53,877 nt of DNA. It comes from Corynebacterium sp. CNJ-954. GTDB lineage: Bacteria > Actinomycetota > Actinomycetes > Mycobacteriales > Mycobacteriaceae. Position 1 is the first letter of the stretch, and each line of letters starts with the position of its first letter. Below are positions 36,682 through 46,515 of this stretch, piece by piece. The notes under the pieces are model-generated. The model saw only the letters and a list, made by a program, of their open reading frames with translations. It was not told the DNA's origin and searched no databases. The position numbers and the translations under genes are program-made. Location of the stretch: positions 1-53,877 of the forward strand of contig NZ_MKKI01000006.1 in NCBI RefSeq assembly GCF_001942345.1, read 5' to 3'.

Positions 36682-36855
36682 TCACTGGTCGGCAGATGCG
36701 CTGGCGGTGAAACGACGGACGGCCAGGGACACCATGAGCCCCGCTGCGACAATGCCGATGGCACGACCGCTGCGCTCAGACGGGGCGAGACCTCCCGCCG
36801 TGGCGGAAGCGACCGAACAGCAGTAGGACGCAGTGAAAGCTGTGTGCAAGACGTT
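36682..36855 (-). pseudogene. Internal fragment of an MFS transporter gene
   Basis: In one minus-strand frame 57 codons before a TGA read like the fourth and fifth membrane segments of an MFS drug or arabinose exporter: VLHTAFTAS, then SVASATAGGLAPSERSGRAI and GIVAAGLMVSLAV. The GGLAPSERSGRAIGI loop is the strongest hint. After LAV the sequence turns to RRFTASASADQ and stops, so the rest of the transporter is missing. No start codon or ribosome site is seen. Together with the N-terminal remnant at 38284-38400 it suggests one disrupted gene. Homology is judged by eye. Confidence 0.45.
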
Positions 36856-37077
36856 GGAGGCCGACCCCTTTGCCGCGCTTGCGCATCGATGTACGCATCT
36901 TCGGCACGGGCATTGTGATGACGACCTGAGCTGCCCACCTCGACGCAGCTCTTACGCGCGGGACAGCGGGCCGACCCTCAGCCGGTGGCTGCGCTACCTG
37001 CGGTCGGCAGCTGAGCAGTTGTCGGTAGAGAATGTCCCTTCAGAATATGGTCCGATGACCTTCGTGCGCGAAGCGAT

Positions 37078-38264
37078 TCAGGCATCAAACTCGACGTCGA
37101 GCTTTGAGGCACCGCGCAGTGTTGCGACTTGCTCGGCTTCGGCACGGAGCTGCTTCTCGACGCTCGCGTCGAGACCCTCGAAAGGTGTGACTGTGATCGT
37201 CAACTTCTTCCCGTTCTTACGCGGGCGCCAGGTGCCGATGATCGCACCGTCGGAGAGGATCGTGCCGGGGGCGCCGACGGTCTTCCACACTGCCTTGTGG
37301 TGCTTCTTGTCGACGATGGTCTCGCGGTCACGCATCTGCGTGTACGGGTCGCGGGGCGGGAGCAGGCGCACGCCCCGCACTGCGCGGGGCGACTGCAGAG
37401 CGTCGACGTCATCGGTCAGGATCCACGTTTTTCGCCCGAAATCGACCTCGGTTAGTTCGCTTTCGACACGGTCCCACCAGGGGTTGGCGTCGCCGGCTCG
37501 GACGCCTAACCAGGTCGCGAAGTCGGCTTTGGTCGACGGGCCGTAGCAGTGTAGGTAGCGGCGCAGCAGGTCGGCCCGCGCCGTCTCCGGGTCGACGTCC
37601 GGGATCGGCTCGCCCAGCCACTCCTCGACCAGCACGAACGGGGCCGTGTTGTCCTCCGGGGAGCGAAGCAGACGACGCCCTGCAGAGTGAGGATCCGGGT
37701 GCAGAAGTGCACGATGGCCTCGCCGAGGGGCTGGCCGGCGGCATGAGGGCCCTCCTGGTTCCACAGGCGGCGCTGCTCCGCCGGGAGAGTGTCGGCGATC
37801 CGCTCCGCGATATCGGCCCCGAGCTTGTCGATCGCCAGGCAGCGACCGGCCAGCACCGTGCCGACCTCAGCCTTGGTCAGGTCCACGGCGTCGGTGAGAC
37901 TGAGATCGAGCTTGTCCACCGAGGAACCGGCCCCGCGGATGAACTGGCGCATCGCATCTTCGGTCGGCGGGAGCACGCCGGTGGTGAACACCGGTGCGTC
38001 GCGGGTCGAAAAGTAGAACGGCGAGCCGCGCATGCACCAGCTCTGCATCAGGCTCTTGTCGTCTGCGACGGCTTCGTCGACTTTCTCCTGGGAGACGCTC
38101 TGGGCCCGAGCATGCAGCGCGAGCAGTGCCGACCCCGGTGGGCTGTTTTGGATGCCGCACGCTCCGACGGCATCGAGCAGGCCGCCCTGGTCCAGACGGC
38201 CGGCGAGGTGGTGTGCACGCAGCCGGAAAGCGATGACATCGTCTCTGGACACCTGTACGCTCAT
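37078..38264 (-). CDS. Winged-helix DNA-binding (AlkZ/HTH_42-like) protein, apparent frameshift
   Basis: With one added base the gene encodes about 395 residues. N-terminal VIAFRLRAHHLAGRLDQGG is typical of HTH_42/AlkZ-like proteins, related to DNA glycosylases that unhook crosslinks. In the C-terminal half, ADLLRRYLHCYGPSTKADFA and DPYTQMRDRETIVDKKHHKA match the family. Where AlkZ has its QxQ/QxD catalytic motif this protein has GIQNSPPGSALL, so glycosylase activity is uncertain. The frame breaks between 37660 and 37675, where a missing G/C base joins LTLQGVVCF to SPEDNTAPFVLVEEW. TAGGCT ends 6 bases before the ATG. It lies between two MFS remnants. Confidence 0.75.
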
Positions 38265-38283
38265 CGCTTCAGCCTACCGCGAG

Positions 38284-38400
38284 TCAGAGGATGCCAGCGA
38301 TGATGAAATCGTCCGTCCCGATGACGAACGTCGCGAGCAACAGACCAGGTAGCCATCTCATGGACGGAGTTGCCGAGGTCGGGCGCGGGGATGCGGGCAT
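38284..38400 (-). pseudogene. N-terminal remnant of an MFS transporter
   Basis: 38 codons with a proper start: GAGGA lies about 10 bases before the ATG at 38400. The product ends in the first MFS membrane segment, LPGLLLATFVIGTDDFIIAG followed by IL and stop. The GTD(D/E)F pattern is that of DHA1-type efflux pumps. The homology stops at the point where the promoter of the winged-helix gene begins. The upstream MerR gene on the same strand is a typical partner of such pumps, so this was probably the start of a MerR-controlled exporter. Confidence 0.55.
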
Positions 38401-38516
38401 GGGGATGATCCTCGTTGGGTCGGGAACGTCTGATCGAACGAACGTAGGACTGTGCCGCTAGCGTCAGGGTCAACCCGACGGGGAATGAGACGACGGAGAG
38501 GTCGCGGACGCCCGGG

Positions 38517-38909
38517 TCAGTGGGGCTGGCCGAGCGAGGCGGCGATGCTGTCCGCATGCTTCCGTAACCGGTCCCTGGACCGATCGAGACGGGCAATGAG
38601 CTCATCCAGCGTGTCCAGTCGTGCATGAATCGGCGCGAGTTCCGCCTGGCATGCAGGACGCTGCTCGATGGGGGTGTCGAGACACCCTTCGTCGACCTGG
38701 GGACGGATGTCGTCGGCACTGAGTCCGAGGTCGAAGAGCTTCGTGATGTTGGCGGCACGTACCGCCAGCGTCCGGTCGTAGAACCGGTAGCCGTTCTCCA
38801 TGCGTCCGGGTGAGATGAGCTGCTGTTGTTCGTAGTGTCGCAGTGCACGGGGTGTCACCCCGATGCGCTCCGCCAGGTCACCGATCCCCAGTGGTTCATC
38901 GTCAGCCAT
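38517..38909 (-). CDS. MerR-family transcriptional regulator
   Basis: 130 residues. The N-terminal helix-turn-helix is GIGDLAERIGVTPRALRHYE, then QLISPGRMENGYRFYD, the classic MerR pattern. The C-terminal coiled coil LDTLDELIARLDRSRDRLRK supports dimer formation. Cys residues occur at GCLDTP and PACQAE, but spacing does not identify a metal or redox sensor. I chose the ATG at 38909; a GTG 39 bases upstream is an alternative. Its natural target may be the MFS gene now split downstream. Confidence 0.85.
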   Translation of the reverse strand: MADDEPLGIGDLAERIGVTPRALRHYEQQQLISPGRMENGYRFYDRTLAVRAANITKLFDLGLSADDIRPQVDEGCLDTPIEQRPACQAELAPIHARLDTLDELIARLDRSRDRLRKHADSIAASLGQPH

Positions 38910-38944
38910 GCCCGTCGCAGTACGTGCCGAGCCAGGTTCCGGTG

Positions 38945-39496
38945 TCACCTGGCCGGGGGCACACCACCGCCGGGCGGTAGTGCCCCGGTGCGTTCGATGT
39001 GCTGCGGATAGAGGACGTAGTGGGACGTTGCCGTACCGCTCGGATCTGCAGTGGTGTCTCCGGGGAGCAGGAACCGGTAGTCAACCTGGACGATGTTGCC
39101 GGCGGTGCGGGTCACCTGCTGGTACGGGTAGCTGTCCGGGACGGTGGTACCGACGTATACGCCGTGGTCGAACAGGGCGACCTGCTGCGGTGAGCTTCCG
39201 GTTGCGCCGTCGAGGTTGAGGACGACCGCCGAGAGCGGCAGGTCAGGGTTGTAGGCGGTGGTGTCGGCACCCTCGGCCGTCCACGGGCCGAGACTGGTGG
39301 CGGGGGTCCGCGCTGCGGCGATCTGTGCCGCCTCCTCGGGCGAGGGCGCGCCCGGTGCGGGAACAGTGGCGGACGGGGGCGGCCCCTGCGCTGCACTGGT
39401 GGCGACAGTCGCAGCGGTTCCGCCGACGACAAGAAGTGTGGCCGCTGTGGCCGCAAGGATCCGGGGGTGGTGTGTCGTATGTGTCCGGGAGGTCAT
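38945..39496 (-). CDS. Secreted LppP/LprE-like protein
   Basis: 183 residues. A signal peptide (ILAATAATLLVVGGTAATVA, ending SAAQ) targets the protein outside the membrane, but there is no lipobox Cys. The conserved domain reads YNPDLPLSAVVLNLDGATG, SSPQQVALFDHGVYVGTTV and YRFLLPGDTTADPSGTAT, the LppP/LprE family pattern. Family function is unknown. The ATG at 39496 has AAAGGAG about 8 bases upstream. Upstream bases 39497-39708 hold a GCACC-T-GGTGC dyad near 39550. Confidence 0.8.
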   Translation of the reverse strand: MTSRTHTTHHPRILAATAATLLVVGGTAATVATSAAQGPPPSATVPAPGAPSPEEAAQIAAARTPATSLGPWTAEGADTTAYNPDLPLSAVVLNLDGATGSSPQQVALFDHGVYVGTTVPDSYPYQQVTRTAGNIVQVDYRFLLPGDTTADPSGTATSHYVLYPQHIERTGALPPGGGVPPAR

Positions 39497-39708
39497 TGCT
39501 CGACTCCTTTCCGGAACATCAGTGGTGCTGTGATGATGGTGAAAGCCTTGCACCTGGTGCGACCGAACGTCAGGGGTGGAACGTTACATGTCCAACCGGC
39601 GACAGCTAGGCCTGAACGGGGGTGGATTCGGACATCTGCGACAAGGTCCGGTGTTAAAGTCGGGTGGTCTCGTGCTGGCGTCTATACGGAAGGTGGAGGT
39701 GGTGGCGC

Positions 39709-40512
39709 ATGGTGCCCAGGCCTGTTTTCTTCGTGTCCGACAGCACGGGCATCACGGCGGAGACCCAGGGTAATGCGCTGCTCGCCCAGTTCCCCGGGTT
39801 CTCGTTCCGCAGACGGGTCCTCCCGTTCGTTGACTCCGTGGAAGCCGCGGCCCGGGCGGTCACGACGATCGCGGGGGAGGACGGCGACGTACCGATCGTC
39901 TTCGTCACGATCAGGGATGCCGCGGTCGCGGACATTGTCTCGGAAGCCTCCGGCGAGGTCATCGACCTGCTCGGTACCCATCTGACCCACCTGGAACAGT
40001 TCCTGGGCGCAGAGCGGACGGGTACGGCGACGGAGTATCACCGGGTTGGTGACCCCGGCCGCTACCACGACCGTATCAACGCCGTGGAGTACACCATCGA
40101 GCATGACGATGCCGCGAGTTTCCGCGGCCTGGACAGTGCGGACCTCATCATCCTCGCCCCGTCCCGGTGCGGAAAAACACCGACGGCGATGTACCTGGCA
40201 CTGCAGCACGGGCTGAGGGTCGCCAACTACCCGTTGACGGACGATGACACCCCCGGTCACCTCCCGGACGCTGTCGCAGCCTTCCAGGACAGACTGTTCG
40301 GACTGACCACCACGGTGCAACGGCTCAGCCAGGTCCGCGGGGAACGCCGACCCGGCAGCCGGTACGCCAGCGTCCCCCAGTGCCGTACGGAACTCCGCCA
40401 GGCGGAGAAACTCTACCGTTCCCACAAGATCCCCTACGTCGACTCCCATGCCATGAGCGTCGAGGAGATGTCCAGCGTCATTCTCACCAGGATGAATCTG
40501 CGACAGCCGTAG
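39709..40512 (+). CDS. ppsR: PEP synthase regulatory protein (ADP-dependent kinase/pyrophosphorylase)
   Basis: 267 residues of the DUF299/PSRP family, which phosphorylates and dephosphorylates PEP synthase or PPDK on a Thr next to the catalytic His. N-terminal FFVSDSTGITAETQGNALL, P-loop ILAPSRCGKTPTAMYLALQ, and VPQCRTELRQAEKLYRSHKI plus PYVDSHAMSVEEMSS at the C-terminus are diagnostic. The ATG at 39709 follows GGAGG by 9 bases; an upstream in-frame start is rejected as poorly coding. ppsA begins 36 bases downstream, which identifies the target. Confidence 0.92.
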   Translation: MVPRPVFFVSDSTGITAETQGNALLAQFPGFSFRRRVLPFVDSVEAAARAVTTIAGEDGDVPIVFVTIRDAAVADIVSEASGEVIDLLGTHLTHLEQFLGAERTGTATEYHRVGDPGRYHDRINAVEYTIEHDDAASFRGLDSADLIILAPSRCGKTPTAMYLALQHGLRVANYPLTDDDTPGHLPDAVAAFQDRLFGLTTTVQRLSQVRGERRPGSRYASVPQCRTELRQAEKLYRSHKIPYVDSHAMSVEEMSSVILTRMNLRQP

Positions 40513-40548
40513 GGACCCACCATCCCCGGAAATGAACAGGACACCACC

Positions 40549-42987
40549 ATGACCACCATCCTCGCGTTCACTGACATCGGCATGGACGACGTCGCCCAGG
40601 TCGGCGGCAAGAATGCCTCACTCGGTGAAATGGTCGTCAATCTCGCCGACGCCGGAGTACGGGTCCCCGGTGGTTTCGCCACCACCGCGGACGCATTCCG
40701 TGACTTCCTCGCCGTCAACGGCCTCGACAAGAAGATCGAGGGGATACTCGAGGACCTCGACACCGACGACGTCACCGAACTCTCCCGACGGGGGGAGCAG
40801 ATCCGCGGATGGATCCTGGATCAGCCCTTCCCACAGGAGCTGGAACGCGACATCCGGGACGCCTACGAGGACCTCGTCGCTGCCGACCCCCACCCGGACG
40901 ACGTCACCTGGGCGGTCCGCTCCAGCGCCACGGCCGAGGACCTCCCGGACGCGTCCTTCGCCGGTCAGCAGGAGACCTTCCTGAACATCGGGGGTATCGA
41001 CAACCTTCTCGAGGCGGTGAAGGCGGTCTTCGCCTCTCTCTACAACGACCGGGCGATCTCCTACCGTGTCCACCACGGGTTCGTGCACGCCGACGTCGCC
41101 CTCTCCGCCGGCATCCAACGGATGGTGCGAACCGACGTCGGGGCGTCCGGCGTGATGTTCACTGTGGACACGGAGTCCGGATTCGACCGCGCGGTGTTCA
41201 TCACCTCCTCCTACGGTCTCGGTGAGGCTGTGGTGCAGGGTGCCGTGAACCCGGACGAGTTCTATGTCTACAAGCCCGCGATCAAGGACGGGAAGTCCGG
41301 CAAGGACGCCGTCCTCTCCCGCACCGTGGGGGAGAAGGCGGTCGCGATGCGCTATGCAGAAGGGACCGGCATAGATTCAGCGACCCGGTGGGAGGACGTC
41401 GACCCCGCCGACCGCGTACAGTTCTCCATCGACGATGACGAGGTCACCGCGTTGGCCCGCCACGCCGTCGCGATCGAGGAGCATTACGGACGCCCCATGG
41501 ACATCGAGTGGGGGCGCGACGGGGTGGACGGTCAGCTCTACATCCTGCAGGCCCGGCCGGAAACCGTGGTGTCCCGGAGGGGGCAGGACGGTCAGGTCCT
41601 GACCCGGTTCGAGATCGACCGCGCGGCGGCCGACTCAGCCGAGGTCCTCGCGGAAGGCCGGTCCATCGGTCAACGTATCGGGTCAGGCCCGGTGCGCGTC
41701 CTGCGCTCCATCCGCGACATGGACACGATGGACACCGGGGACGTGCTCGTCGCCGAGATCACCGACCCGGACTGGGAACCGGTGATGAAGCGGGCGTCGG
41801 CGATCATCACCGAGCGTGGGGGACGGACCTGCCATGCCGCGATCATCGCCCGGGAACTGGGCATCCCCGCCATCGTCGGTACAGGCGACGCAACATCCGT
41901 ACTGCCCGACGGCGACGAGGTGACAGTCTCGTGTGCCGAGGGAGACACGGGCCGGGTCTACCGCGGTGCCGTCGCCTTCGAGGAGAAGGAGACCCGGCTG
42001 GACGCGATGCCGGAGATCCCGACGAAGTTGATGATGAACGTCGCGACCCCTGACCAGGCGTTCGCGTTCTCGTCACTGCCCAACGAAGGTGTCGGGCTGG
42101 CGCGGATGGAGTTCATCATCAACCGGCAGATAGGGGTGCACCCCAGGGCACTACTGGAACGGGACTCGCTGTCTGACGAGGTGCGGACACAGGTCGACGA
42201 ACTCACCGCGGCGTACCCGTCCCCGGAGGAGTTCTTCATCCGCCGGGTGGCTGAAGGTGTGTCGACGATCGCCGCGGCCTTCGACCCGAAACCGGTCATC
42301 GTGCGGCTGTCGGACTTCAAGACCAACGAGTACGCGAACCTCCTCGCCGGCGAGCAGTTCGAGCCGAAGGAGGAGAACCCCATGATCGGCTACCGGGGTG
42401 CGGCGCGCTACGTGTCCGAGGAGTTCCGGGACTGCTTCGCCCTGGAGTGTGAGGCGTTACGACGGGTCCGTGAGGAGATGGGGCTGACCAACGTCCGCAT
42501 CATGGTCCCCTTCGTGCGCACCGTGGACGAGCTGCAGGACGTGCTCGAGGTCATGGCGACCCACGGGCTGGAACGTGGATCCGGGGCAGAGGACGCGGCG
42601 GGGAAGGGGCTGCAGGTCGTGATGATGTGCGAGGTGCCGTCGAACTACCTCCTGGCCGACGAGTTCCTCGACCACGTCGACGGTTTCTCCATCGGGTCGA
42701 ATGACATGACCCAACTCGTTCTCGGCGTCGACCGCGATTCTGACCTGGTCGCCCACGACTTCGACGAACGTGACCCGGCGGTGCTGAAGGTGATCGGATC
42801 GGTCATCAGCACCTGCGTGGCGCGCGACAAGTACGTCGGCATCTGCGGGCAGGGACCGTCCGACCACCCGGGTTTCGCGGAGTGGCTGGTGGGACAGGGC
42901 ATCGGGTCGATGTCGCTGACACCGGACACCGTCGTGAAGACGTGGCTGGCTCTGGCCGGGGAGTCGGACGGAGGCGGGAACACGTAG
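40549..42987 (+). CDS. ppsA: Phosphoenolpyruvate synthase
   Basis: 812 residues. Converts pyruvate and ATP to PEP, AMP and phosphate for gluconeogenesis. The ATP-grasp part has [39 protein letters not shown] and [13 protein letters not shown]. The phosphohistidine motif [18 protein letters not shown] carries the regulatory Thr and catalytic His. The C-terminal PEP-binding part has [30 protein letters not shown] and [11 protein letters not shown]. Sequence and length fit PEP synthase rather than the longer pyruvate phosphate dikinase. Partner of PpsR. Confidence 0.94.
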   Translation: MTTILAFTDIGMDDVAQVGGKNASLGEMVVNLADAGVRVPGGFATTADAFRDFLAVNGLDKKIEGILEDLDTDDVTELSRRGEQIRGWILDQPFPQELERDIRDAYEDLVAADPHPDDVTWAVRSSATAEDLPDASFAGQQETFLNIGGIDNLLEAVKAVFASLYNDRAISYRVHHGFVHADVALSAGIQRMVRTDVGASGVMFTVDTESGFDRAVFITSSYGLGEAVVQGAVNPDEFYVYKPAIKDGKSGKDAVLSRTVGEKAVAMRYAEGTGIDSATRWEDVDPADRVQFSIDDDEVTALARHAVAIEEHYGRPMDIEWGRDGVDGQLYILQARPETVVSRRGQDGQVLTRFEIDRAAADSAEVLAEGRSIGQRIGSGPVRVLRSIRDMDTMDTGDVLVAEITDPDWEPVMKRASAIITERGGRTCHAAIIARELGIPAIVGTGDATSVLPDGDEVTVSCAEGDTGRVYRGAVAFEEKETRLDAMPEIPTKLMMNVATPDQAFAFSSLPNEGVGLARMEFIINRQIGVHPRALLERDSLSDEVRTQVDELTAAYPSPEEFFIRRVAEGVSTIAAAFDPKPVIVRLSDFKTNEYANLLAGEQFEPKEENPMIGYRGAARYVSEEFRDCFALECEALRRVREEMGLTNVRIMVPFVRTVDELQDVLEVMATHGLERGSGAEDAAGKGLQVVMMCEVPSNYLLADEFLDHVDGFSIGSNDMTQLVLGVDRDSDLVAHDFDERDPAVLKVIGSVISTCVARDKYVGICGQGPSDHPGFAEWLVGQGIGSMSLTPDTVVKTWLALAGESDGGGNT

Positions 42988-43007
42988 TGTCGGCCCGGGT
43001 ATAGTGA

Positions 43008-43319
<312 letters not shown>

Positions 43320-43334
43320 CGTAATGTGATCCCG

Positions 43335-45371
43335 GTGATCCGAACGCTGCTCATCGACAACCACGATTCGTTCACCTGGAACCTTGTGCACGATCTCACC
43401 CGGGTCAACGGTGTCGCCCCCGTCGTCGTCGCGAACGACTGGGACGGCTGGGCATCCGACGGGCGAGACCTCCTGGCGACCGTCGACAACGTGGTCATCT
43501 CGCCGGGGCCCGGAACGCCGCTGAAGCCCGCCGACGTCGGCATCTGCACGGACGTCATCCGCAGCGCCGTGGAACTCGGTCTGCCGGTGCTGGGCATCTG
43601 TCTCGGGCACCAGCTCATCGCCCACATGTACGGGGCGACGGTCGGTCCCGCGTCGGAGCCCGTGCACGGTCGACTCTCCCGTATCGAGCACAACGGCAGT
43701 GACCTGTTCCACGGGCTGCCCGCGTCATTCGACGTCGTGCGCTACCACTCGCTGGCAGTGTCGGACGTCCCAGCGGGCATCGAGATCTCCGCGCGCAGCG
43801 CCGACGGGACGGTGATGGGCCTCAGCGTCCCCGATGCGCGGCTGTGGGGGGTCCAGTTCCACCCGGAGTCGGTGAAGTCCAGCCACGGTCGTGACCTGCT
43901 GGCGAACTTCACCGCCATGACCCGGGCCCACGGCACGGTCCGCCGTGTGCGGGTGCGGACGGTACCCCTGCCCGGTGGTGATTCCCGGCTCCTCTCCGAG
44001 GAACTGTTCCACCGCCTCTACGGCGACGCCGCACTCACCCGGCACGCGGTGTGGCTGGACGGGAACCGCGACCGGGACCCCCGGGCGAGGTTCAGCATCA
44101 TGGGCACCTCGGACACGGTCGTCACCGCCGACGCCGGCGCCGGGACGCTGGAGGTCACCCGGGACGGCCACCGGGAGGTCGTCGGCGACGACGTCCTGAG
44201 CTGGCTGCAGGCGGACCTGGCCACGTGGAACATCACCGACGGCCCCTCCGACCCGTCGGCGACCGGTGGCTTCCGACTCGGCTGGGTCGGGTACCTCGGC
44301 TACGGAGTGAAGAGCGACTGTTCCGGTGGAGAGGGCGCCGCGAACCGGCACGCCTCCCCGGTACCCGATGCCGGTCTGCTGTTCCTCGACCGGGCCGTCG
44401 TCATCGACCATGAGGAGGACGAGGTCCGACTCCTGGCGCTTGACGGGGCGCACGGTGAGCGGTGGCAGGAGGACGTCGCCCGTATCGTGCGGACGCTGTC
44501 TGTGGATCAGGCAGAACACTGTGGCGACGGTTCCCTGACCGTCGAGCTCCACGGGCGGGACAACTACACGGCCAAGGTCCGGGAGATCCAACGGCTGATC
44601 GGTGAGGGAGAAACCTACGAGGCCTGCCTGACGACCACGCTCGAGGCGGCTCCTGCGTCGGGACCACCCGACACCCTGGAGATCTACCACCGGTTGCGGC
44701 GTGACAACCCGGCTCCGTTCGGTGCCTACCTGCGCCTACCTGGTGCGACGGTGATGTCGACCTCCCCGGAGCGGTTCCTCAGCGTCGATGCGGAAGGACA
44801 CGTCACGTCCTCGCCGATCAAGGGGACCCGGCCGGTGGGGAAGTCGGACGAGGCGGACGAGGGTATCCGCGCCGAACTCCGTGCGAGTGAGAAAGACCGT
44901 GCGGAGAACCTCATGATCGTCGACCTGGTCCGTCATGATCTCGGCCGCGTCGCCGCGCCGGGCACCGTCGACGTGCCGGAGATCTTCGCCGTGGAGAGTT
45001 ACGCGACGGTCCACCAGCTGGTCAGCACGGTCACTGCGGAACTGGCCCACGGCCTCAGCGGCACTGACGCCGTACGTGCCGCGTTCCCTCCCGGGTCGAT
45101 GACCGGCGCCCCGAAGGAACGGACGATGCGTATCCTCGAGGACATTGAGGACCGTCCGCGGGGGATCTACAGCGGTGCGATCGGGTACTTCTCGTTGGAC
45201 GGTTCCGTGGACCTCTCCGTGGTGATCCGGACTCTCGTCGCCGAGTATGCCGGAGACGGTTCGTTCGCACGTCTGAGTTACGGGGTGGGTGGGGCCGTGG
45301 TGGCCCAGTCCACGCCGGACGGCGAGTACGAGGAGACGGTGGTCAAGGCGACGCCGCTGCTGAGACTCTGA
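43335..45371 (+). CDS. pabAB: Aminodeoxychorismate synthase, fused PabA-PabB
   Basis: About 678 residues. The N-terminal glutaminase domain has LLIDNHDSFTWNLVH, VISPGPGTP, nucleophile Cys in VLGICLGHQLIAHMYG and the His/Glu pair in VQFHPESVKSS. The C-terminal chorismate domain has STSPERFLSVDAEG, PIKGTRPVG, AENLMIVDLVRHDLGR and PGSMTGAPKERTMRILE. Makes 4-amino-4-deoxychorismate, the PabC substrate. PIKGT is the PabB-type signature rather than the PIAGT of anthranilate synthase, which supports PABA synthesis. TAATGT ends 7 bases before the GTG at 43335; a GTG at 43326 lies inside that hexamer. Confidence 0.9.
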   Translation: MIRTLLIDNHDSFTWNLVHDLTRVNGVAPVVVANDWDGWASDGRDLLATVDNVVISPGPGTPLKPADVGICTDVIRSAVELGLPVLGICLGHQLIAHMYGATVGPASEPVHGRLSRIEHNGSDLFHGLPASFDVVRYHSLAVSDVPAGIEISARSADGTVMGLSVPDARLWGVQFHPESVKSSHGRDLLANFTAMTRAHGTVRRVRVRTVPLPGGDSRLLSEELFHRLYGDAALTRHAVWLDGNRDRDPRARFSIMGTSDTVVTADAGAGTLEVTRDGHREVVGDDVLSWLQADLATWNITDGPSDPSATGGFRLGWVGYLGYGVKSDCSGGEGAANRHASPVPDAGLLFLDRAVVIDHEEDEVRLLALDGAHGERWQEDVARIVRTLSVDQAEHCGDGSLTVELHGRDNYTAKVREIQRLIGEGETYEACLTTTLEAAPASGPPDTLEIYHRLRRDNPAPFGAYLRLPGATVMSTSPERFLSVDAEGHVTSSPIKGTRPVGKSDEADEGIRAELRASEKDRAENLMIVDLVRHDLGRVAAPGTVDVPEIFAVESYATVHQLVSTVTAELAHGLSGTDAVRAAFPPGSMTGAPKERTMRILEDIEDRPRGIYSGAIGYFSLDGSVDLSVVIRTLVAEYAGDGSFARLSYGVGGAVVAQSTPDGEYEETVVKATPLLRL

Positions 45372-45399
45372 AGCGCATGCTCGACTAGTCTCGGTCGGT

Positions 45400-46134
45400 A
45401 TGCACAACGATGGGGAACACGACGACGTGAAAGACCTCCGGGACGCTGTCGCCGCCGTTCGCGCGCAGGTTGACGCTGCGGCACTGGAGGCAGGACGGGA
45501 CCCCGCGGAGGTACGGCTCCTGCCTGTCAGCAAGACGGTGCCGGTCGAGCGTCTCCGCTCTGCGGTGGCGGCAGGCATGCACGAGTTCGCCGAGAACAAG
45601 CCGCAGGAGGTCCAACGGAAGGCGGTCGAGATGTCTGACCTGCCGGTGCGGTGGATCGCGATCGGCCACCTGCAGACCAACAAGGCCAAGGTCATCGCGG
45701 AGCACGCCCATGAGTTCCAGGCGCTGGATTCGGTCAGGCTCGCCGAGGCACTGCAACGCAGACTGGACGGGCTGGACCGCACGCTGGATGTCCTGGTCCA
45801 GGTGAACACCTCCGGCGAAGAGGCGAAGACAGGTGCTGCACCCCAGGACGTCGGGACGATCCTCGCTGCGGCGGCCCGGTGCGACCGTCTCCGTGTGCGC
45901 GGTTTCATGACCGTGGCCTCCAACACCGATGACATCGGCGAAGTCCGGAGGTGTTTCTCCCAGTTGCGGGATATCAGGGACAGCACGCGACGTGAGGGGA
46001 TTGTGGATCCGGAGTTGTTGACCGAACTGTCCATGGGGATGTCGGGCGACTTCCGCACCGCAATTGAGGAGGGAGCGACATGTGTCCGTGTCGGTACGGC
46101 AATCTTCGGGGCCCGGGACTACTCGAAGAAATAG
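45400..46134 (+). CDS. YggS/PLPBP family pyridoxal-phosphate homeostasis protein
   Basis: 244 residues, a PLP-binding TIM-barrel without enzymatic activity that buffers PLP. The PLP lysine is in LLPVSKTVPVERL; further motifs are HEFAENKPQEVQRK, WIAIGHLQTNKAK, VQVNTSGEEAKTGAAP and LSMGMSGDFRTAIEEGAT. The C-terminus VRVGTAIFGARDY is standard. TAGTCT ends 8 bases before the ATG. In other actinobacteria this family is usually near ftsZ, so this copy sits in an unusual place. Confidence 0.92.
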   Translation: MHNDGEHDDVKDLRDAVAAVRAQVDAAALEAGRDPAEVRLLPVSKTVPVERLRSAVAAGMHEFAENKPQEVQRKAVEMSDLPVRWIAIGHLQTNKAKVIAEHAHEFQALDSVRLAEALQRRLDGLDRTLDVLVQVNTSGEEAKTGAAPQDVGTILAAAARCDRLRVRGFMTVASNTDDIGEVRRCFSQLRDIRDSTRREGIVDPELLTELSMGMSGDFRTAIEEGATCVRVGTAIFGARDYSKK

Positions 46135-46161
46135 GCTCTGACATGCCATTTGCTCTCCGTG

Positions 46162-46191
46162 TTGGTGAATCGGTGGTCGGTAGTTTATTCT
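46162..46191 (+). promoter_or_regulatory. Candidate promoter of the tRNA-Glu/tRNA-Asp unit
   Basis: TTGGTG (46162-46167) and TATTCT (46186-46191) are 18 bases apart, about 60 bases before tRNA-Glu. Confidence 0.5.
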
Positions 46192-46250
46192 GAACGGGCT
46201 GCCGAACAGAAGCGGACACGGTTCTCGTGCGCTCTTCTGCTTGAGGTAGG

Positions 46251-46323
46251 GCTCCCATCGTCTAGTGGCCTAGGACTCCGCCCTTTCACGGCGGCAACAC
46301 GGGTTCGAATCCCGTTGGGAGTA
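46251..46323 (+). tRNA. tRNA-Glu (anticodon TTC)
   Basis: 73 bases. Acceptor GCTCCCA pairs with TGGGAGT (terminal G-U). Anticodon stem CCGCC/GGCGG encloses the loop CTTTCAC with anticodon TTC; T-arm ACGGG-TTCGAAT-CCCGT. No encoded CCA. Followed 35 bases later by tRNA-Asp. Confidence 0.95.
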
Positions 46324-46358
46324 CTGCGAAAGATTCGTCTTCCGTACAACCAGATAAT

Positions 46359-46432
46359 GGCCCTGTGGCGCAGTTGGTTAGCGCGCCGCCCTGTCACGGC
46401 GGAGGTCGCGAGTTCAAGTCTCGTCAGGGTCG
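46359..46432 (+). tRNA. tRNA-Asp (anticodon GTC), copy 1
   Basis: 74 bases. Acceptor GGCCCTG pairs with CAGGGTC (one G-U), anticodon loop CTGTCAC with GTC, discriminator G. Identical in sequence to the copy at 47540-47613. Confidence 0.95.
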
Positions 46433-46439
46433 CAGTAAA

Positions 46440-46479
46440 CGCAGCGGGCACACACCACACGGTGTGTGCCCGCTGCGTT
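46440..46479 (+). terminator. Terminator after tRNA-Glu/tRNA-Asp
   Basis: CGCAGCGGGCACACACC and GGTGTGTGCCCGCTGCG form a perfect 17-base stem with loop ACAC, then TTG. Very stable. Confidence 0.88.
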
Positions 46480-46515
46480 GTCCGTGCTTCCCCCGGATGG
46501 CCTAGGTTGGGGGAC

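Noticed and set aside
36351..38400. tRNA-Lys as an integration site for a genomic island carrying the winged-helix gene
   Set aside because: I found no repeat of the tRNA 3' end further along and no integrase, so site-specific integration is unsupported.
40549..42987. Annotation as pyruvate phosphate dikinase
   Set aside because: Length (812) and N-terminal [28 protein letters not shown] order match PEP synthase; dikinases are longer and differ in the linker.
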